Notes: generated by a model from the letters alone, not told the origin. A stretch of 33,684 bases of DNA from an uncultured Corynebacterium sp. (GCF_946221155.1 NZ_CAMIAN010000021.1:1-33684), one strand, 5' to 3'. Counted from the first letter of the stretch, positions 17,625 through 25,406 are shown. Program-made: numbers and translations.

Positions 17625-17682
17625 GGTGCCCCGCCCGATCTCTACCTGAAGCTACAGCAGATGGTTGGAGCGGGGTTACACC
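17625..17682 (+). promoter_or_regulatory. Possible stem in the purA leader
   Basis: GGTG–CCCCGC (17625–17634) can pair with GCGGGG–CACC (17670–17682) with a three-base bulge, enclosing 35 bases. No T run follows. It could affect the purA leader, but it matches no riboswitch class I know, and a chance stem is possible in GC-rich DNA. Confidence 0.3.
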
Positions 17683-17726
17683 CATGAGTACAGAAGTACC
17701 AACGCAGAGGACGTGTTTTAGTTTCC

Positions 17727-19016
17727 ATGGCAGCGATCATCGTCGTAGGCGCCCAGTGGGGCGACGAAGGTAAGGGCAAAGCTACCGACATTCTGGGCGG
17801 GAAGGTCGACTACGTAGTCAAGCCCAACGGCGGCAACAACGCCGGCCACACCGTCGTCGTCGGCGGCGAAAAGTACGAGCTCAAGCTGCTGCCCGCGGGT
17901 GTGCTGTCCGAGAACGCTACGCCCATCATCGGCAACGGCTGCGTGGTGAACCTGGAGGCGCTGTTCGAGGAGATCGACGGGCTGGAAGCTCGTGGCGCAA
18001 ATGCCTCCCGTCTGCGCGTTTCCGCTAATGCGCAGCTGGTGGCGCCTTACCACGTGGCCATCGACCGCGTGGCCGAGCGCTTCCTGGGCAAGCGTGCCAT
18101 CGGCACCACCGGCCGCGGCATCGGCCCGACCTACGCCGACAAGGTCTCCCGCGTGGGCATCCGCGCCCAGGACCTGCTGGACGAATCCATCCTGCGCCAA
18201 AAGATCGAATCCGCGCTGGACCAGAAGAACCAGATCCTCGTGAAGATCTACAACCGCCGCGCCGTCGACGTGGACGAGGTTGTGGACTACTTCCTTTCCT
18301 ACGCCGATCGCCTCAAGCCGATGCTGATCGATACGACGACGGAGCTGAACCAAGCTCTGGACGCCGGTAAGTCTGTGCTGATGGAGGGCGGCCAGGCCAC
18401 GATGCTAGACGTGGACCACGGCACGTATCCTTTCGTGACCTCCTCTAACCCCACCACCGGTGGCGCGTGCGTGGGTACGGGCATTGGTCCGACGCGCATT
18501 ACCGCATCGCTGGGCATCATCAAGGCCTACACCACCCGCGTGGGTGCCGGCCCGTTCCCGACGGAGCTGTTCGACAAGTGGGGCGAGTTCCTGCAGACCA
18601 CCGGCGGCGAGGTTGGCGTGAACACCGGCCGTAAGCGCCGCTGCGGCTGGTACGACTCCGTGATCGCCCGCTACGCCTCCCGCGTAAACGGCTTCACCGA
18701 CTACTTCCTGACGAAGTTGGACGTGCTGACCGGCATTGGTGAAATCCCAATCTGCGTGGCCTACGACGTGGACGGCGTGCGCCACGACGAGATGCCGATG
18801 ACGCAGACCGAGTTCCACCACGCCACCCCGATCTACGAGACCATGCCCGCGTGGGATGAGGACATCACCGACTGCAAGACCTTCGAGGAGCTGCCGGAAA
18901 AGGCGCAGGATTACGTCAAGCGCCTGGAGGAACTGTCCGGCTGCCGGATCTCCTACATCGGCGTGGGCCCGGGCCGCGACCAGACGATCGTCATCAACGA
19001 CGTCGCGGAGAGCTAG
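17727..19016 (+). CDS. purA: Adenylosuccinate synthetase
   Basis: PurA joins IMP and aspartate using GTP to form adenylosuccinate, the first committed step to AMP. It has 429 residues, normal for the family. The N-terminal glycine-rich loop is QWGDEGKGK (10–18) with catalytic D13. H41 lies in NNAGHTVVV. Further conserved parts are TTGRGIGPTYADK, the switch-like EGGQATMLDVDHGTYPFVTS, and KRRCGWYD near the GTP/aspartate sites. It stands alone on the plus strand, divergent from the hypothetical gene, with a leader of about 110 bases. Confidence 0.98.
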   Translation: MAAIIVVGAQWGDEGKGKATDILGGKVDYVVKPNGGNNAGHTVVVGGEKYELKLLPAGVLSENATPIIGNGCVVNLEALFEEIDGLEARGANASRLRVSANAQLVAPYHVAIDRVAERFLGKRAIGTTGRGIGPTYADKVSRVGIRAQDLLDESILRQKIESALDQKNQILVKIYNRRAVDVDEVVDYFLSYADRLKPMLIDTTTELNQALDAGKSVLMEGGQATMLDVDHGTYPFVTSSNPTTGGACVGTGIGPTRITASLGIIKAYTTRVGAGPFPTELFDKWGEFLQTTGGEVGVNTGRKRRCGWYDSVIARYASRVNGFTDYFLTKLDVLTGIGEIPICVAYDVDGVRHDEMPMTQTEFHHATPIYETMPAWDEDITDCKTFEELPEKAQDYVKRLEELSGCRISYIGVGPGRDQTIVINDVAES

Positions 19017-19032
19017 GGCACTGCGCTAGTTT

Positions 19033-19050
19033 GTCGCTGGCCGCAGCGAC
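19033..19050. terminator. GC-rich hairpin after purA
   Basis: GTCGCTG–GCCG–CAGCGAC is a perfect 7-base-pair stem with a four-base loop, 16 bases after the purA stop. No T run follows, so it would be at most a Rho-assisted or RNA-stability element. A second small stem (CAGCA/TGCTG, about 19083–19096) lies downstream. Confidence 0.4.
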
Positions 19051-19127
19051 GGGCGGCGCTAGAGCGAGCGCACGAAATCGGCCAGCAGCTCTGCTGTGGG
19101 CGGGGGTGGGCGCCGAAAAGATCTGAC

Positions 19128-19146
19128 TATTTTCAAAAGGAAAATA
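19128..19146 (+). promoter_or_regulatory. Perfect 7-base inverted repeat (operator-like)
   Basis: TATTTTC–AAAAG–GAAAATA is a perfect 7-base inverted repeat around a 5-base spacer. It is AT-rich in a GC-rich genome and lies just upstream of the GlxR-like site of the acyl-CoA ligase gene. Its shape fits a dimeric repressor operator. The regulator is unknown. Confidence 0.45.
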
Positions 19147-19158
19147 CTCGTTCGGCAA

Positions 19159-19174
19159 CGTGATGCACATCACT
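19159..19174 (+). promoter_or_regulatory. GlxR (Crp-type) binding site candidate
   Basis: CGTGATGCACATCACT contains GTGA–N6–TCAC, matching the corynebacterial GlxR consensus TGTGA–N6–TCACA at eight of ten positions, with a perfectly symmetric core. It is centred about 65 bases before the ligase ATG and about 27 bases upstream of a TACATT -10 candidate (19191–19196). GlxR is the cAMP-responsive global regulator of corynebacteria; its control of this gene is inferred. Confidence 0.6.
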
Positions 19175-19231
19175 CACTTAAGGTTTGTCTTACATTCGCA
19201 AACGCAGGCCCCGGTTACAAGGAGTGAAACC

Positions 19232-20854
19232 ATGCCGATCCAGAGCCCACAGCAGGACATCGACATCCCGAACAGCACAATTTATGACGTACTGTTCGGC
19301 AACATCGCTGACGAAGACCTCGGTCGCGTCGCCATCACGGACGACGCCACGGGCTCTCAAACCACCTACGGGGAACTCAAGGCTCTTATTGACGCCTTCG
19401 CGGGCGCACTGGCCGAACGCGGAGTCAAGCCAGGCACAGTCGTCGGGCTGCACTGCCCGAATAGCCTCGCCTTCGCGGTCGCTTTCCACGGCATTCTCCG
19501 CGCCGGAGCGACTGTCACCACCCTGGGTTCCCTGATGAACACTCACGACGTGGCAAAGCAGCTTAAGGACTCAAATGCGACGTATGTGCTGACAACCAAG
19601 CTGCTGGGAGAAGCGGGCGTCCAAGGTGCAGAAGAAGCAGGGATCGACCCGAGCAACATCATCGACCTCACCGACGAAGCAACCGGCCTAAGGGCGCTCG
19701 TGGGGGAGGGCCGCCCCGCGCCGGAAGTCACCATTGACCCGGCGACCCATGTGGCGGTGCTGCCGTACTCGTCGGGCACCACGGGCGTGCCGAAGGGCGT
19801 GCGGTTGAGCCACCGCAACCTCGTAGCGAACATCCTGCAGATCGGCGTGCGACTTGGCCCCAACGGTTTGGACCGCGATTCCGTGGTGATGTGTGTGCTG
19901 CCGTTCTTCCACATTTACGGCATGAACGTCCTACTGAACTCCTGCCTGAACGTGCGCGCCCACGTGGTGACCATGCCCAGCTTCGACCTGGAGAACTTCC
20001 TGGCAGCGCACCAGAAGCACGGCATCACGTTCACATTTATCGCCCCGCCGATCGCCGTGGCGCTGGCCAAGCACCCGCTGGTGGACAAGTTCGACATCGG
20101 CACTTTGGAGACGGTGCTCTCCGGCGCGGCGGCCTTGGACGCGCAGCTTGCAGACTCCGTGGCAAACCGCCTGGGCGTACGTATTCTGCAGGGCTTCGGC
20201 ATGACCGAAACCAGCCCCGTGACCAGCGTGAGCGACGTCGGAGTTACGCCACTGGATTCCATCGGCCTGCCGGTCTCCAACACGGAGGTGAAGATCGTGG
20301 ACATCACCACGGAAGACCTCGAGGAAATCCACCCGCCCGCGAACGAGGGCGATCGTTCCGCTGAAGGTGAAATGTGGGTGCGCGGCCCGCAGGTGATGCT
20401 GGGCTACCTCAACAATGAGGAAGCCACCGCCAACACCATCACCCCCGACGGATGGCTGCGCACCGGCGACATCGCGAACCTAGACCACCTGGGCAACGCC
20501 TACGTGGTCGACCGCATGAAGGAACTGATCAAGTACAAGGGCTACCAGGTTGCCCCGGCCGAACTGGAAGCGCTGCTGATGACCCACGAGGCCATCGCCG
20601 ACGCCGCCGTGGTTGGTTACCTGCGTGAATGTGACGGCGAAGAGCTGCCACGCGCATTCCTGGTGCTGCAGCAGGGGGTGGACCCGAACGACCCAGCCGT
20701 GAGCGCGGAGGCGCTGATGGAGTGGGTCGCCGAGCGCGTGACCCCATACAAGAAGATCCGCATGGTCGAGTTCATCGACGCAATCCCGAAGTCCAGCACG
20801 GGCAAGATTCTGCGCAAGGATCTGAAGAGCGTGCCCGTGGCAGCTAAGGCCTAG
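19232..20854 (+). CDS. Acyl-CoA ligase (AMP-binding, 4-coumarate/fatty acyl type)
   Basis: This ANL-superfamily enzyme (540 residues) activates a carboxylic acid as acyl-AMP and transfers it to CoA. The P-loop-like motif is YSSGTTGVPKG (179–189). Further motifs are QGFGMTETSP, GWLRTGDIA, DRMKELIKYKGYQVAPAELE and the C-terminal STGKILRKDLK with the catalytic lysine. It most resembles 4-coumarate-CoA ligase-like and medium/long-chain fatty acid ligases; the substrate is not deducible. ATG 19232 has AAGGAG 8 bases upstream; an in-frame GTG at 19160 lies inside the GlxR-like site and is unlikely. It converges with nrdF with 5 bases between. Fatty acid feeding into the nearby dehydrogenase operon is possible. 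Confidence 0.92.
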   Translation: MPIQSPQQDIDIPNSTIYDVLFGNIADEDLGRVAITDDATGSQTTYGELKALIDAFAGALAERGVKPGTVVGLHCPNSLAFAVAFHGILRAGATVTTLGSLMNTHDVAKQLKDSNATYVLTTKLLGEAGVQGAEEAGIDPSNIIDLTDEATGLRALVGEGRPAPEVTIDPATHVAVLPYSSGTTGVPKGVRLSHRNLVANILQIGVRLGPNGLDRDSVVMCVLPFFHIYGMNVLLNSCLNVRAHVVTMPSFDLENFLAAHQKHGITFTFIAPPIAVALAKHPLVDKFDIGTLETVLSGAAALDAQLADSVANRLGVRILQGFGMTETSPVTSVSDVGVTPLDSIGLPVSNTEVKIVDITTEDLEEIHPPANEGDRSAEGEMWVRGPQVMLGYLNNEEATANTITPDGWLRTGDIANLDHLGNAYVVDRMKELIKYKGYQVAPAELEALLMTHEAIADAAVVGYLRECDGEELPRAFLVLQQGVDPNDPAVSAEALMEWVAERVTPYKKIRMVEFIDAIPKSSTGKILRKDLKSVPVAAKA

Positions 20855-20859
20855 CGGCG

Positions 20860-21876
20860 CTAGAAATCCCAGTCGTCCTCCTCCGTTGATTCTGCCCGCC
20901 CGATCACGTAGGAGGATCCGGAGCCGCTAAAGAAGTCGTGTGTTTCGTTGGAATCCGGCGCCAGGGCGGCGATGATTTCCGGCTCCGTTTTCGCCGCTTC
21001 TTCTTCGTATTGCGGTGGATACCCCAGATTCATCAGCGCCTTATCCGCGTTGTAGTGCACGAAGGCCATCACGCCGTCGATCAGCGATTTCTCGTCGGGT
21101 AGGGTTTCGCCGTACAGGTCCCCGGAATACTCCTTCTCTAACTCCAGAAGTTCCTCCACTAGTGTGAATGTGAACTCCTCGAGTTCCGCCGAGCGCTTCG
21201 GGTGGGCCTCCAGCCCTCGCTGGAATTTGTATCCCGAGTAGTACCCGTGGACGGCCTTGTCGCGCAGGATCAGCCGGATCATGTCGGCTGTATTCATCAG
21301 CGTGCCACGGCAGCTAAACCACAACGGCAGGTAGAACCCGGCGTACAGCAGCAGGGAGGACAGCAGCGTGGCCGCGACCTTCCGCTTGAGTGGGTCGTCC
21401 CCGTAGTAGTGCTGCATCACTGCCGTCGCTCGGCGCTGCAGGGCTGGGTTGCCGATGGCCCAGGTATAGGCGGCGTTGATTTCCTCGCTGCTGCACATTG
21501 TGCTGAATACACTGCTGTAGCTGCGCGCGTGAACGGCCTGCATAAAGGCGATGTTTGCGTAGACCGCCTGTTCGTGTTCGGTGCGGGCATCCGGGATCTG
21601 GCTGATCTCGCCAACGGTCGCCTGCACGGTATCCAGCAGCGTGAGCCCGGTGAAGACTTTAGTGGTCAGCTCGCGTTCTGCGTCCGTCAGTGCGTTCCAG
21701 GTCGGCAGGTCGTTGGACAGCGGTACTTTCTCTGGCAGCCAGAAATTGCTGGTCAGCCGCTGCCAGATCTCCAGGTCCTTCTGGTCGTCCAGCCGGTTCC
21801 AATTCACCGGCCGCAGTGGCCGGGCGGGGTCGTGCGGCCATTGGGGTGGGGTTTGGGAGCGCGTGAGGTAGCTCAT
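20860..21876 (-). CDS. nrdF: Ribonucleotide reductase small subunit, class Ie (QSK) NrdF
   Basis: NrdF generates the radical that NrdE uses to reduce ribonucleotides. It has 338 residues and the family C-terminus EEDDWDF that docks on NrdE. Aligned by spacing with class Ib NrdF (ligands D67, E98, H101, E158, E192, H195 and radical Y105), the equivalents here are D82, Q113, H116, S173, K207, H210 and Y120. Three of four carboxylate ligands are thus replaced by Gln, Ser and Lys; codons CAG, TCC and AAG were checked in the DNA. This QSK pattern defines the metal-free class Ie enzymes, in which the tyrosine is converted to a DOPA radical with NrdI and oxygen. An AGAAAGGAAA ribosome site precedes the ATG. 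It lies 58 bases after nrdI, and no nrdE is nearby. Confidence 0.95.
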   Translation of the reverse strand: MSYLTRSQTPPQWPHDPARPLRPVNWNRLDDQKDLEIWQRLTSNFWLPEKVPLSNDLPTWNALTDAERELTTKVFTGLTLLDTVQATVGEISQIPDARTEHEQAVYANIAFMQAVHARSYSSVFSTMCSSEEINAAYTWAIGNPALQRRATAVMQHYYGDDPLKRKVAATLLSSLLLYAGFYLPLWFSCRGTLMNTADMIRLILRDKAVHGYYSGYKFQRGLEAHPKRSAELEEFTFTLVEELLELEKEYSGDLYGETLPDEKSLIDGVMAFVHYNADKALMNLGYPPQYEEEAAKTEPEIIAALAPDSNETHDFFSGSGSSYVIGRAESTEEDDWDF

Positions 21877-21934
21877 TGTTTCCTTTCTGATTCTTCTCGA
21901 TCGTGTCTTTTTGCTTGTGTCTTATTGCTCTGTC

Positions 21935-22378
21935 TTATGGACGCCACATCTCCCCGCCAGTCCGATCCCAGAACTCCCGGATGCCTTCCCGAACGCGGGC
22001 AACATCGCGGGCTGTGCCGAGTAACTCAAAGCGATAGAGCTCCGGCACCCGGCACTTGGCGGCGATGGTTGGTCCGGCGCAGCAGTAGGCTGTGCCGAAG
22101 TTCCTGTTTCCGCTGGTGATCACACCCCTGATGAAGGTGCGGTTATGCGGATTGTTGAGGAAGCTGATGACTTGCCTGGGCACCGCTTTCCGCGGGTCGC
22201 CTCCGCCATAAGTCGGGGTGATGAGCACATAGGGCTCGTCGACGATGAGCTCCGGTTCCTTACGCCGAAGGGGGATGCGGCGGGCGGGAATGTCCAGCTT
22301 GTCGACGAATCGGCGGGTGTTTTCGGAGGTAGAGGAGAAGTAGACGATGCGCGGCTGCGAGACCGTGGTCTGTTGCAT
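21935..22378 (-). CDS. nrdI: NrdI flavodoxin-like activator
   Basis: NrdI is a small FMN protein that supplies the oxidant for NrdF cofactor formation. It has 147 residues. Family features are VYFSSTSENTRRFV (FMN phosphate loop, residues 12–25), VLITPTYGGG, RGVITSGNRNFG (flavin-contact loop), YRFELLGT and the C-terminal REGIREFW. In class Ie systems NrdI is needed to hydroxylate the NrdF tyrosine to DOPA. A purine-rich AAAGGA lies about 12 bases before the ATG. It is the first gene of an nrdI–nrdF pair and diverges from the split-barrel protein gene across a region with several inverted repeats. Confidence 0.96.
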   Translation of the reverse strand: MQQTTVSQPRIVYFSSTSENTRRFVDKLDIPARRIPLRRKEPELIVDEPYVLITPTYGGGDPRKAVPRQVISFLNNPHNRTFIRGVITSGNRNFGTAYCCAGPTIAAKCRVPELYRFELLGTARDVARVREGIREFWDRTGGEMWRP

Positions 22379-22443
22379 TGGGGAGAGGTCCTTTACAGCT
22401 TGTTGCTAGTTGGCGCTGGTTGTTCGTTGGGGTGAATATCCAT

Positions 22444-22455
22444 GAAGCTAGCTTC
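22444..22455. promoter_or_regulatory. Perfect 12-base palindrome upstream of nrdI
   Basis: GAAGCTAGCTTC is a perfect palindrome that directly abuts the left arm of the larger inverted repeat at 22456. It lies 66 bases upstream of the nrdI ATG, within the probable promoter. No known box (DtxR, NrdR, Zur) is matched. Confidence 0.45.
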
Positions 22456-22504
22456 CAAAAGTTCAATGACCCGAACTTTACAGCAACAAGATATTGAACT
22501 TTTG
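22456..22504. promoter_or_regulatory. 12-base inverted repeat array between nrdI and the divergent gene
   Basis: CAAAAGTTCAAT (22456–22467) and ATTGAACTTTTG (22493–22504) are perfect reverse complements, 25 bases apart. A third half-site CGAACTTTA lies between them (22472–22480), giving AAAGTTC–N8–GAACTTT. On the minus strand TTGAAC could serve as a -35 for nrdI; on the plus strand TTGAAC (22494–22499) could serve the divergent gene. The layout fits a shared operator for a dimeric regulator. It does not match the NrdR or DtxR consensus as I know them. Confidence 0.6.
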
Positions 22505-22590
22505 TGTAGGGTGCCTGGTGTAGCCAAGTTCACACCGCGCACGCGGCTGCGTAGTGCGGAATACGCCAGAGAGAAGAAAGGAAAGAGCTC

Positions 22591-23022
22591 ATGGCGAAGC
22601 TAACCCAAGAAATGAAAGACATGATCGATGCACAGCTGCCCTACCTGGCAACTGTCACCGATGGTGAAACGCTGCTGCCGGACATTGGTCCGAAACGCAG
22701 CCTGCGCGTGTGGGATGACGAAACGTTGATCTATAACGAAAACACCGGCCGGCAACACCTGGAAAACCTACGGGCCGGTTCAAAGGCCGCTGTGGCGGTC
22801 GTGGATTGGGCAGAGCTAGACGGGTACCGGTTTATCGGTCCAGCAGAACTGTTCCACGAAGGGCCGGTGTGGGACGCGGCGGTGAAGTTCGCCGAGGAAA
22901 AGGGGCACAATCCACCGAAGATGGCGGTGCTGATTCACATTGAGCAGATCTACACCCTCATGCTCGGCAAGAATGCTGGCCGGTTGTTGGCCAGCGATGA
23001 TGAGTCCCTGATGGTGGACTAG
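22591..23022 (+). CDS. Pyridoxamine 5'-phosphate oxidase-family (FMN split-barrel) protein
   Basis: The 143-residue protein has the short split-barrel fold that binds FMN or related flavins. Visible features are LPYLATVTDGETLLPDIGPK near the start, WDDETLIYNENTGRQHLENL (flavin phosphate-contact region), VAVVDWAELDGYRFIG and a late EQIYTLMLG strand. Substrate is unknown; family members include flavin carriers, reductases and stress proteins. GAAAGGAAAG forms the ribosome site. It diverges from nrdI across the inverted-repeat region. Its flavin-type fold makes a link with NrdI worth testing, but this is only inference. Confidence 0.85.
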   Translation: MAKLTQEMKDMIDAQLPYLATVTDGETLLPDIGPKRSLRVWDDETLIYNENTGRQHLENLRAGSKAAVAVVDWAELDGYRFIGPAELFHEGPVWDAAVKFAEEKGHNPPKMAVLIHIEQIYTLMLGKNAGRLLASDDESLMVD

Positions 23023-23035
23023 GGGAGTGTTGCGG

Positions 23036-24163
23036 CTACAGCCCGTACTCGCGGGCCGTAACCGCCGCCTGGTTAACGATCCACTCCACCATCTCCTGCG
23101 TCGGGGCGCCGGAAATGGCCTGGTTGGAGGGGTTATTCATCACGCGGCGCACCACGCCCTCCACGATGATGGCGACTTTCCACAGTCCCAACACGTGCCA
23201 GTAGGCCAGAGCCTGCCGGTCGCGGTCGGAATCCTTATCCGCCTTCTGCAGGTAGCGCTCCGCCAGTGCCTCCGGGCTGGGGAAGCCGTCAGCCAGCGCG
23301 GCCTCGAACCCAGGCAGCTGCAGGCCGTTCTTCACCGGCCAATACGCCATCAGGGAGCCGATGTCCGACAGCGGATCGCCAAGTGTTGTCAGCTCCCAGT
23401 CCACAACCGCGTTGATCTTCCCGGTCGCCGGGTCCGCAATGATGTTGCCGATGTGCAGGTCGCCGTGAACCAGCACTGTCTCGTCCTGGTCTGGAGTTTT
23501 CGCCACCAGCAGCTGCGTCAGCTTGTCTAGTGCCGGCAGCTCGCGGGTCTTCGTTTTCTCCCACTGGCCCGTCCAGCGCCGTAGCTGCCGTGGGGCGTAG
23601 GGTTTGTGCGACGCCAAGTCGTCCAAACCCACCGACTTCAGATCCACGCTGTGGATCGCTGCCATCGCGTCGATCAGCCCGTCGGCGATCTTGCCGCGGA
23701 CCTCGGGGGTGATGCTGTCCGCAACCTTCATGGAGTTGACGGTTACACCGTCAATGGAGGACATGGCAATCACCGGCACGTCGGCTACGCGCTCGCTCGC
23801 TTCGCCTTGAGCTTCACCGCGGCTCGCACTGCGGCTTTCCTCCCAGTCCGTCGAGCTGCCGTAGATCTTCGGCACCGGCACATCCGTGTTCTCCAGCGCG
23901 GCCATGATCTTGCCCTCGCGGACAACGTCGTGGGCGCTGGCGGTGAGCGTGCCCAGGGGCGGACGGCGCACGACCACACGCTTGCCCTGGGAATCTGTGG
24001 CCAGGTAGGTCAGGTTCGATTGCCCTGCGCCGATCCGCTGCAGGGAGATGCCGTCCGCGCCGCCTTCCAGCCCGGCTACGTCGTGCAGCCAGCTGGCCAG
24101 GTGGGCGTCAGAAAAAGGGCCAGGGGCGCCCGCGGCGCCGGAACGACCAGAGTTAGTTGTCAC
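23036..24163 (-). CDS. APH-family kinase (ACAD10/11 kinase-domain-like)
   Basis: The 375-residue soluble kinase has an aminoglycoside-phosphotransferase fold. It shows a Gly loop GAGQSNLTYLAT (46–57), a catalytic loop HGDLHIGN (233–240, D235) and a metal-binding DWELTTLGDPLSDI (255–268). This sequence type is the one fused to acyl-CoA dehydrogenase in human ACAD10/11 and seen in Pseudomonas LvaA, rather than a drug-resistance enzyme. In those systems it phosphorylates 4-hydroxyacyl-CoA. The GTG start overlaps the dehydrogenase stop by 11 bases, so translation is likely coupled. Residues 107–127 are a charged insertion. It is the last gene of SDR–dehydrogenase–kinase. Confidence 0.88.
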   Translation of the reverse strand: MTTNSGRSGAAGAPGPFSDAHLASWLHDVAGLEGGADGISLQRIGAGQSNLTYLATDSQGKRVVVRRPPLGTLTASAHDVVREGKIMAALENTDVPVPKIYGSSTDWEESRSASRGEAQGEASERVADVPVIAMSSIDGVTVNSMKVADSITPEVRGKIADGLIDAMAAIHSVDLKSVGLDDLASHKPYAPRQLRRWTGQWEKTKTRELPALDKLTQLLVAKTPDQDETVLVHGDLHIGNIIADPATGKINAVVDWELTTLGDPLSDIGSLMAYWPVKNGLQLPGFEAALADGFPSPEALAERYLQKADKDSDRDRQALAYWHVLGLWKVAIIVEGVVRRVMNNPSNQAISGAPTQEMVEWIVNQAAVTAREYGL

Positions 24164-25406
24164 GATACTTCCTCAATTCTGCTCGGGCGATGGTCATGCG
24201 GTGCACCTCATCGGGGCCGTCGGCCAAGCGCAGAGTGCGCAGGCCCGCCCACATGGCGGCCAGGGGAGTGTCGTCGGTAACGCCCTCCCCGCCGTGCACC
24301 TGAATAGCCTGATCAACGATCCGCAGCGCCATCGCCGGGGCGGCCACCTTGATGGCGGCGATCTCTTGGCGGGCGGCCTTGTTTCCAACCGTGTCCATCA
24401 TCCAGGCGGCCTTCATGGTCAGCAGGCGCGCCTGCTCGATGTCGATGCGAGCCTGGGCGATCTGGTCGCGGATATTGTCACGGCTGGCCAAAGGCTTGCC
24501 GAAGGCGGTGCGGGATAGGGCGCGGGTGCACATGAGCTCCAGGGCGCGCTCGGCCATTCCGATGGCGCGCATGCAGTGGTGGATGCGGCCCGGACCCAGA
24601 CGATCCTGGGAGATCTTAAAGCCCATGCCCTCGCCGCCGAGGATGTCCTTATCCGGCACGAAAACGTCCTTGAAATGTACTTCCGCGTGGCCTTCGCGGT
24701 CGTGGTAGCCGAATACCGGCAGGTTGCGCACGATAGTCACGCCGGGCGCGTCCGCGGGCACGGCGAGCATGGACTGCTGGCGGTGGATCTCCGCATCCGG
24801 GCTGGTCTTGCCCATCACGATCATCACCTTCAGGTGCGGGTGCATGCCGTTGGAGGTGAACCACTTGCGGCCGTTCAGCACGTAGCCGCCGTCGGTGCGC
24901 TCCATGCTCATGCGCACGTTGGTGGCATCGCTGGAAGCCACGCCCGGCTCCGTCATGGCAAACGCGGAGCGGATTTCACCGCTGAGCAGGGGTTCCAGGT
25001 ACTTTTCTCGGTGTTCGTCGGTGCCGTAGAGCTCGAAGACCTCCATGTTGCCGGTATCCGGGGCATTGCAGTTACAGGCCTCGGGGGCGAGGTGCATGGA
25101 CCTGCCCATGATCTCCGCCAGGGGCGCGTATTCGGCGTTGGTTAGGCCCGGGCGGTTGCTGTCGCCACCTACGCTGCCAGCGCTACCAGTCCCGCCAGCT
25201 CCGAGGTGGGGATGGAAGAGGTTCCACAGGCCGCGCTTCTTCGCCTCGGCCTTCAGCTCGTCGAGGATGGCGGGGAAGTGGTGCGGGTCGCCGGATTCGC
25301 GCATCTGCTGCTCGTACACGGCTTCGGCCGAGTAGATGCACTCGTCCATGAATTCGGTGAGCTTGCCTTGGTACTCCAAGGACCGTTCGCTGTGTTGGAA
25401 GTCCAC
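24153..25406 (-). CDS. ACAD11-like acyl-CoA dehydrogenase
   Basis: This FAD enzyme of the acyl-CoA dehydrogenase superfamily has 417 residues. Key parts are EACNCNAPDTGNMEV (109–123), AMTEPGVASSDATN (150–163, flavin and substrate site), GRKWFTS, SQDRLGPGRIHHCMR (266–280), AFGKPL, and QVHGGEGVTDD. At the usual catalytic position, where most family members have YEG(T/S), it has ADGPDEVH (395–402), as in ACAD11. ACAD10/11-type enzymes process 4-phosphoacyl-CoA made by the partner kinase. A GTG start is used, with an upstream AAAGGT. A Gly/Ser-rich insertion lies at 69–90. It is 7 bases after the SDR gene and overlaps the kinase gene. Confidence 0.92.
   Translation of the reverse strand: MDFQHSERSLEYQGKLTEFMDECIYSAEAVYEQQMRESGDPHHFPAILDELKAEAKKRGLWNLFHPHLGAGGTGSAGSVGGDSNRPGLTNAEYAPLAEIMGRSMHLAPEACNCNAPDTGNMEVFELYGTDEHREKYLEPLLSGEIRSAFAMTEPGVASSDATNVRMSMERTDGGYVLNGRKWFTSNGMHPHLKVMIVMGKTSPDAEIHRQQSMLAVPADAPGVTIVRNLPVFGYHDREGHAEVHFKDVFVPDKDILGGEGMGFKISQDRLGPGRIHHCMRAIGMAERALELMCTRALSRTAFGKPLASRDNIRDQIAQARIDIEQARLLTMKAAWMMDTVGNKAARQEIAAIKVAAPAMALRIVDQAIQVHGGEGVTDDTPLAAMWAGLRTLRLADGPDEVHRMTIARAELRKYRDN

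Noticed and set aside
17684..17773. Small open frame overlapping the purA start
   Set aside because: About 29 codons out of frame with purA, with no ribosome site or recognisable peptide; it fits chance.
23036..24163. Aminoglycoside resistance gene
   Set aside because: The APH fold is present, but sequence type and operon context with an ACAD11-like dehydrogenase point to acyl-CoA metabolism.
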